Shown piece after piece: positions 6,648-6,684 of a stretch of 6,684 nucleotides of DNA; the first letter of the stretch is position 1, and every line of letters starts with the position of its first letter. This stretch comes from a bacterium. GTDB lineage: Bacteria; Bacillota_I; Bacilli_A; RF39; UBA660. The notes under the pieces were generated by a model. That model saw only the letters and a program-made list of their open reading frames with translations. It was not told where the DNA came from and did no database searches. A program made the position numbers and the translations under genes. Location: the NCBI GenBank assembly GCA_029007685.1, contig JAQXIG010000014.1:1-6684 (forward strand), given 5' to 3'.

Positions 6648-6684
6648 ATGAATATAGAAACACAAATTAAAATTAGAAATAATC
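6648..6684 (+). CDS. Start of a downstream gene, possibly YlbE-like (3' end outside window)
   Basis: ATG 6648 lies one base after the TAA of the YlbD-like gene, with AGAGG (6637-6641) six bases upstream, so the two are surely co-translated. Only MNIETQIKIRNN is visible. In Bacillus, ylbD is followed by ylbE, a short protein whose N-terminus is similarly polar, which makes YlbE a reasonable guess. Twelve residues cannot establish it. Confidence 0.55.
   Translation, partial: MNIETQIKIRNN

Overview
This is a low-GC window from a standard-code bacterium, most likely Bacillota, class Bacilli or a related reduced lineage. The reasons are the AT-rich codon use, strong AGGAG-type ribosome binding sites, a parE-parC pair with Gram-positive ParC motifs, and a YlbD-family gene downstream. 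All genes lie on the + strand. TGG encodes Trp in the intact genes and TGA ends parC, so this is not a Mycoplasma-type code. The species cannot be fixed from the sequence alone.

Layout. (1) 1-644 is the 3' part of a phosphoglucomutase/phosphomannomutase whose 5' end lies outside the window. (2) 668-1130 is the decayed remnant of a Cof/HAD-IIB phosphatase, with two frameshifts, several stops, a small in-frame tandem repeat and no C-terminal half. (3) A Rho-independent terminator at 1148-1200 closes this upstream unit. (4) 1233-6205 is a topoisomerase IV cluster: parE, an unrecognised 158-codon gene, then parC. The three genes are separated by only 11-12 bases and are probably co-transcribed. 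(5) 6272-6646 encodes a YlbD-like protein, followed at once by the first 12 codons of another gene, possibly ylbE-like.

The ParE and ParC chains would form the A2B2 topoisomerase IV that unlinks daughter chromosomes. ParE carries the ATPase and the TOPRIM metal site; ParC carries the catalytic tyrosine and the DNA-binding C-terminal blades. The gene between them has no function I can assign.

The main oddity is in parE. The conserved C-terminal motif normally read L-W-E-T-T-M-N-P reads L-A-stop-T-T-M-N-P. A TAA at 2967-2969 removes the last 56 residues, yet those residues are perfectly preserved in the same frame up to a TAG at 3138-3140. For a normally essential gene this is either a sequence or assembly error or a genuinely unusual split or readthrough ParE. 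I see no CRISPR array, RNA gene, insertion sequence or obvious defence system.
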